A DNA stretch of 42,164 nucleotides from contig JAJPES010000005.1 of the NCBI GenBank assembly GCA_021166725.1, positions 1 to 42,164 on the forward strand, written 5' to 3'. The notes beneath the pieces were generated by a model. That model was given only the letters and a program-made list of their open reading frames with translations, was not told the origin of the DNA and made no database searches. The position numbers and the translations under genes were made by a program. Every line of letters begins with the position of its first letter. The stretch's first letter is position 1. Below are positions 39,382 to 42,164 of this stretch, one piece after another. This DNA comes from Burkholderiaceae bacterium. GTDB lineage: Bacteria; Pseudomonadota; Gammaproteobacteria; Burkholderiales; Burkholderiaceae_E.

Positions 39382-39804
39382 ATGGAGTCGATCGGTAACG
39401 CTGGAGCAGCGCGCGCGCCTGCGCGCCGCGACCGCTGGCTCGTCGCCGCAGCGCTGGTCGCGATCGTCTTCGGCGTCGCGACGATCCGCGCCGGTGGCCG
39501 CGTTCTCTTCGGCGTGCCCGAAGCGGTAACGGCCGCCGGGAACTACGTTCCCTTCGTCCTGTGGTTCACCTTCGCTGCCGGTTTCTTCTACGTCGTCGCG
39601 GGCGTCGGCTTCTGGCTGCGCCGGCGATGGAGCTTCGTGCTCGCGGCGGCGATTGCCGTCGCCACGGTCGCCGTCTTCGTCGCCTTCGGCATCCACGTCG
39701 CCGGCGGCGGCGCCTGGGAGCCGCGGACGATGGCGGCGATGACGCTGCGCAGCGTCGTCTGGATCGTGCTCGCGTGGGTCGCCGCGCGTCGAATCCCTGG
39801 TTGA
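39382..39804 (+). CDS. Small four-helix membrane protein
   Basis: A 140-aa protein with about four hydrophobic segments (near residues 19-36, 52-72, 80-103 and 115-134) and no known motif. It begins after a good promoter with an operator, while the open frame upstream is a shadow of the aldolase gene. It lies directly before the ECF sigma gene but is likely transcribed separately because an ECF-type promoter starts right after its stop. Function unknown. Confidence 0.75.
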   Translation: MESIGNAGAARAPARRDRWLVAAALVAIVFGVATIRAGGRVLFGVPEAVTAAGNYVPFVLWFTFAAGFFYVVAGVGFWLRRRWSFVLAAAIAVATVAVFVAFGIHVAGGGAWEPRTMAAMTLRSVVWIVLAWVAARRIPG

Positions 39805-39807
39805 AGC

Positions 39808-39834
39808 GGAACTTTCTCGCTTCCCGTTCGTTTC
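39808..39834 (+). promoter_or_regulatory. ECF-type promoter upstream of the sigma gene
   Basis: GGAACTTT (39808) and CGTTTCATCGATGA (39829), spaced so that 16 bases separate GGAAC from CGTTTC. The identical layout recurs at 41439-41465. GGAAC is the classic -35 of ECF sigma factors, so the sigma gene probably drives its own expression. Confidence 0.8.
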
Positions 39835-39852
39835 ATCGATGAGCGGCGCGCA

Positions 39853-40437
39853 ATGGGCGCTGCCGGCACGGGGACGTATGCGTTGAACACCGACGACGCC
39901 GCGCTGGCGGCGCGTGCGCGAAGCGGCGACTCGAAGGCATTCACCGAACTGGTTTCGCGCCACCAGGATCGCGTCTTTCGCTTCGTGTTCCGGATGACCG
40001 GGTCGCGCGAGGAGGCGATGGACATCACGCAGGAAACGTTCATCAAGGCGTGGCAGGCGATGCCCCGTTGGCGGCCGGACGCCCGGTTCGGAACGTGGCT
40101 GCTGCAGATCGCGCGCAACGGCACGCTCGACGTGCTGCGCCGGGGTAGCGTCGTCGCGTTCGAGCCGCTCGACGCCGAGTTGCCGGTGGCCGATCCGGCG
40201 CCGACGCCCGAGGAGCGAACCGACGCCCGGCAGCGGATCGCGTCGCTCGACGCGGCGCTGCGCGCGCTGGCGCCGGAGCATCGCGAGGTACTGCTGTTGC
40301 GCGAGGTCGAGGATCTGTCGTACGCCGAGATCGCCGAAGCGCTCGGTGTTTCCGAGGGCACCGTGAAGTCGCGGATCGCGCGCGCACGTGCCGCATTGCT
40401 CGCGCTCTACCGACCTGCCGGGGGAAAGGCGAAATGA
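39853..40437 (+). CDS. RNA polymerase ECF sigma factor
   Basis: A 194-aa group 4 sigma factor. Region 2 reads FTELVSRHQDRVFRFVFRMT followed by EEAMDITQETFIKAWQAM, and region 4 reads LREVEDLSYAEIAEALGVSE and GTVKSRIARARAAL, a normal -35-binding helix-turn-helix. Regions 1.1 and 3 are absent as usual. The ATG at 39853 leaves a short leader after the predicted promoter. Its stop overlaps the anti-sigma start (ATGA), which shows the standard sigma/anti-sigma coupling. It should direct transcription from the two GGAAC promoters in this cluster and perhaps others. Confidence 0.95.
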   Translation: MGAAGTGTYALNTDDAALAARARSGDSKAFTELVSRHQDRVFRFVFRMTGSREEAMDITQETFIKAWQAMPRWRPDARFGTWLLQIARNGTLDVLRRGSVVAFEPLDAELPVADPAPTPEERTDARQRIASLDAALRALAPEHREVLLLREVEDLSYAEIAEALGVSEGTVKSRIARARAALLALYRPAGGKAK

Positions 40438-40898
40438 CCACCACGTGTCCCACGATCGAAACACTGTCGGCCTACGCGGACGGCGAGTTCGACGCTGCGC
40501 AGCGCACGGCGATCGAGCGGCATCTCGCTTCGTGCGTCGAGTGCCGGGCGTGGCTCGACGAGTTGCGCGGCGCGCAGCACGAATTTCGTGCGCTGGCCGA
40601 CGAGTCGCTCGGTTTCGACCTTTCGCAGGTCGTGCGCGGGCGCATCGACGCGTTGCCGCGTCCGGTCGCGGCCGGGCGCGCGCGGGAGCGGCCCGGCTGG
40701 CGCTGGCTCGTGCCTGCCGGTTTCGGCGTCGCCGCTTCGGTGTCGCTCGGCCTCGCGCTGGGCCTGGCGCTGACCGTCCCGGCGGCGCTGCCCCGACCGG
40801 TGGGCGGCGCACTCGAAGTGTTCGCGCCGGTTGCGCCGGGCGGCCTGTGCGCCGGTGCCGGATCGTGCCGCGCTCCATCCAGGGAAGTCCTTCGATGA
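40434..40898 (+). CDS. Zinc-finger (ZAS) anti-sigma factor, membrane-bound
   Basis: A 154-aa anti-sigma factor. The zinc-binding motif H30-x3-C34-x2-C37 (RHLASCVECRAW) lies in the N-terminal cytoplasmic domain that clamps the sigma factor. One hydrophobic segment (about 91-117, LVPAGFGVAASVSLGLALGL onward) makes it a membrane protein with a short periplasmic end. A TGA overlaps the ATG of the next gene. Release of the sigma factor would follow a periplasmic signal sensed with the next two proteins. Confidence 0.92.
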   Translation: MTTTCPTIETLSAYADGEFDAAQRTAIERHLASCVECRAWLDELRGAQHEFRALADESLGFDLSQVVRGRIDALPRPVAAGRARERPGWRWLVPAGFGVAASVSLGLALGLALTVPAALPRPVGGALEVFAPVAPGGLCAGAGSCRAPSREVLR

Positions 40899-41350
40899 AT
40901 CGAAACGCGATGTTGCGCTTCGCGCTCGCGCTGTCGCTGCTGGTGAACCTCGGCGTTCTCGGGGCCGTCGGCTGGCGGGCATGGCAGGCGAGCGGCGCCG
41001 GCTTTCCCGGCCTGGCGCTGTATCTCGGGCTCGACGAGGCGCAGCAGCAGCGCTGGCGCGAGGCCGAGACGGGCTTTCTCGCGCAGTACCGGGCGGCATC
41101 GCAGGAGATTCACGCGCGGCGCGATCGCCTGATCGATGCGATCCTCGCACCGACGCCCGATGCGAAGGCGATCGAATCCGAGCGGGCCGCGATCGCGCAA
41201 CTGCAGGAGCAGCAGCAGAAGCTCGTCATCGAACAGTTGTTGCGCGAGCGCGAACTGCTCGGTTCCGAGCAGCGCGAGCGGCTGCGCGAGCTGCTGCGCC
41301 GGCAGCCGGTGGGGCAATCGGGCGTCGAGGAGCTGCACGAGCACGACTGA
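40895..41350 (+). CDS. Periplasmic Spy/CnrX-like (heavy-metal resistance) sensor protein
   Basis: A 151-aa protein with an N-terminal membrane anchor (LRFALALSLLVNLGVLGAVG) and a long-helix periplasmic domain rich in Gln, Arg and Glu (EAQQQRWREAETGFLAQYRA, QLQEQQQKLVIEQLLRERE). This is the build of Spy/CpxP and CnrX/ZraP-type metal sensors. In Cupriavidus the CnrYXH system has anti-sigma, sensor and ECF sigma; this cluster has the same three parts in another order. The ATG overlaps the anti-sigma stop. It probably carries the signal to the anti-sigma; the true ligand is unknown. Confidence 0.85.
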   Translation: MNRNAMLRFALALSLLVNLGVLGAVGWRAWQASGAGFPGLALYLGLDEAQQQRWREAETGFLAQYRAASQEIHARRDRLIDAILAPTPDAKAIESERAAIAQLQEQQQKLVIEQLLRERELLGSEQRERLRELLRRQPVGQSGVEELHEHD

Positions 41351-41438
41351 ACGAGGCGGTCGGAGACTTCGGGGCTCGCCGGCGAGGCGTCGCGTGAACG
41401 ACGCTCCGTCGCCGACGCTCCATCGCGCCGCCGCCGGC

Positions 41439-41465
41439 GGAACTTTTTTGCTTCTGCTTCGTTTC
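41439..41465 (+). promoter_or_regulatory. Second ECF-type promoter, upstream of the His-rich gene
   Basis: GGAACTTTTTTGCTTC starts at 41439 and CGTTTCATTCGATGA at 41460, with 16 bases between GGAAC and CGTTTC. It matches the sigma-gene promoter at 39808-39834 in both boxes, spacing and flanking bases, which points to direct control by the same sigma factor. Confidence 0.8.
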
Positions 41466-41516
41466 ATTCGATGAAGCCGCCGCACCGCGCGGCCTCGCCA
41501 TCAAACGGAGAGATCG

Positions 41517-42071
41517 ATGAAACGCAATTTCCCGAGCCTGTTCGCCGCAGGCGCCTGGATCGCCGCCGGCTCGCTCGCCTTCGCGGTGCAGGCCGCGACG
41601 CCCGCAAAAGATGCGGGTCACAGCCATGCCGCGCCGCCCGCTGCCGCAGCGCAAGGACATTCGCACGGCCACGATCACGCCGGTGACGCGCCGACGCTGA
41701 AGCTCGATCACGGACGCAAGTGGGCCAGCGACGACGCATTGCGCACGAGCATGTCGCGCATCGGCACCGCGGTCGACAAGAGCCTGCCCGCCGTCCATTC
41801 CGGAAAGATGAGCGCGAAGCAGTACGACGAACTGGGTCGGCAGATCGAGGCGCAGGTGGCCAACATCGTGCAGAACTGCAAGCTCGAGCCGGCCGCGGAC
41901 GAAGTGCTGCACGCGATCCTGGCGACGCTGATGGAAGGCAACGAGACGCTGCAGGGCAGGAACCCGAAAGCCCAGCGCAGCGTCGGCGTCGTGCAGGTGG
42001 TCGAGGCGCTCGGGCAGTACGGCGATCACTTCGAGCACCCGGGCTTTGTTGCGCCGAAGGCCGAACACTGA
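41517..42071 (+). CDS. Histidine-rich periplasmic protein, ECF regulon member
   Basis: A 184-aa protein. A signal peptide occupies residues 1 to about 27 (LAFAVQAA). The mature N-terminus is rich in His (35, 37, 48, 50, 52, 54; GHSHGHDHAGD), a typical divalent-metal-binding stretch. The rest is helical (TSMSRIGTAVDKSLPAVHSG onward), with a C-terminal HFEHPGFV. It has its own ECF promoter and follows the sigma cluster, so it is probably a metal-binding output. Which metal (Cu, Zn, Ni or other) cannot be told. I do not recognise a named family. Confidence 0.85.
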   Translation: MKRNFPSLFAAGAWIAAGSLAFAVQAATPAKDAGHSHAAPPAAAAQGHSHGHDHAGDAPTLKLDHGRKWASDDALRTSMSRIGTAVDKSLPAVHSGKMSAKQYDELGRQIEAQVANIVQNCKLEPAADEVLHAILATLMEGNETLQGRNPKAQRSVGVVQVVEALGQYGDHFEHPGFVAPKAEH

Positions 42072-42164
42072 ACGCAGCGCCGACCGGGCGGCAGATGCAG
42101 CGCCCGCTTCCCGCAGCGCAAGCCAATCCGTCGTGAAATGCGGCGCGAGCCCGCGCCACCCGAC

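Overview
The window looks like a GC-rich chromosomal segment of a betaproteobacterium, probably Burkholderiales or close to it. The grounds are the high GC content, a tripartite tricarboxylate transporter with a Bug-type binding protein, IS3/IS5/IS21-type insertion-sequence debris, and many GTG/TTG starts in overlapping catabolic operons. No rRNA or tRNA gene was recognised. All functional calls come from reading the translated sequence; no database search was run.

Layout. (1) 1-1421: insertion-sequence graveyard, with an IS21-like end inside an IS3-family orfB, an intact IS3 orfA, and a frameshifted IS5-family transposase tail. (2) 1422-9550: sugar-acid-type catabolic island. A GntR/FCD regulator diverges from tctC-tctB-tctA, two enolase-superfamily enzymes, an FAH-family hydrolase and a D-2-hydroxyacid dehydrogenase; a near-perfect 20-bp palindrome overlaps the tctC promoter. 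(3) 9916-10508: MazEF/ChpSB-like toxin-antitoxin pair. (4) 10702-17607: a dihaem cytochrome lipoprotein, a thioesterase, an amidase, a TetR plus cupin pair with a perfect 22-bp operator, a Mn-responsive yybP-ykoY-type riboswitch upstream of mntP, a methyltransferase and a second TetR regulator. (5) 17608-18697: no gene, but two inverted copies of a long hairpin-forming repeat. (6) 18698-22522: ABC transporter, DHDPS-like aldolase and a divergent NMT1/THI5-like binding protein. (7) 22535-28831: two adjacent large genes (1216 and 872 aa) of unrecognised family. The first has a transthyretin-like N-terminus and coiled coils; the second has a hydrophobic segment, a C-terminal D...ExK nuclease-like motif and a basic RPA-rich tail. 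(8) 28940-36169: second catabolic island with a GNAT acetyltransferase, epimerase, MetE-like methyltransferase, PhyH oxygenase, Gfo/Idh/MocA oxidoreductase, DUF993 aldolase-like protein and TIM-barrel isomerase. (9) 36151-39804: FUSC-type transporter, class I fructose-bisphosphate aldolase and a small membrane protein. (10) 39808-42071: ECF sigma factor, zinc-finger anti-sigma, Spy/CnrX-like periplasmic protein and a His-rich periplasmic protein, with the same ECF-type promoter before the sigma gene and before the His-rich gene.

How the parts fit. The divergent promoters at 21.4 kb and 32.0 kb carry versions of one operator, TAACC-N4-GGTTA, just after their predicted -10 boxes. This suggests that regions 6 and 8 are one regulon (import plus catabolism of an unknown compound) and that the two-gene system of region 7 sits between its halves. 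The strongest candidates for undescribed biology are the gene pair at 22535-28831, the hairpin repeat family at 17611-18675, the shared-operator regulon, and the ECF metal-type stress circuit at the right end.
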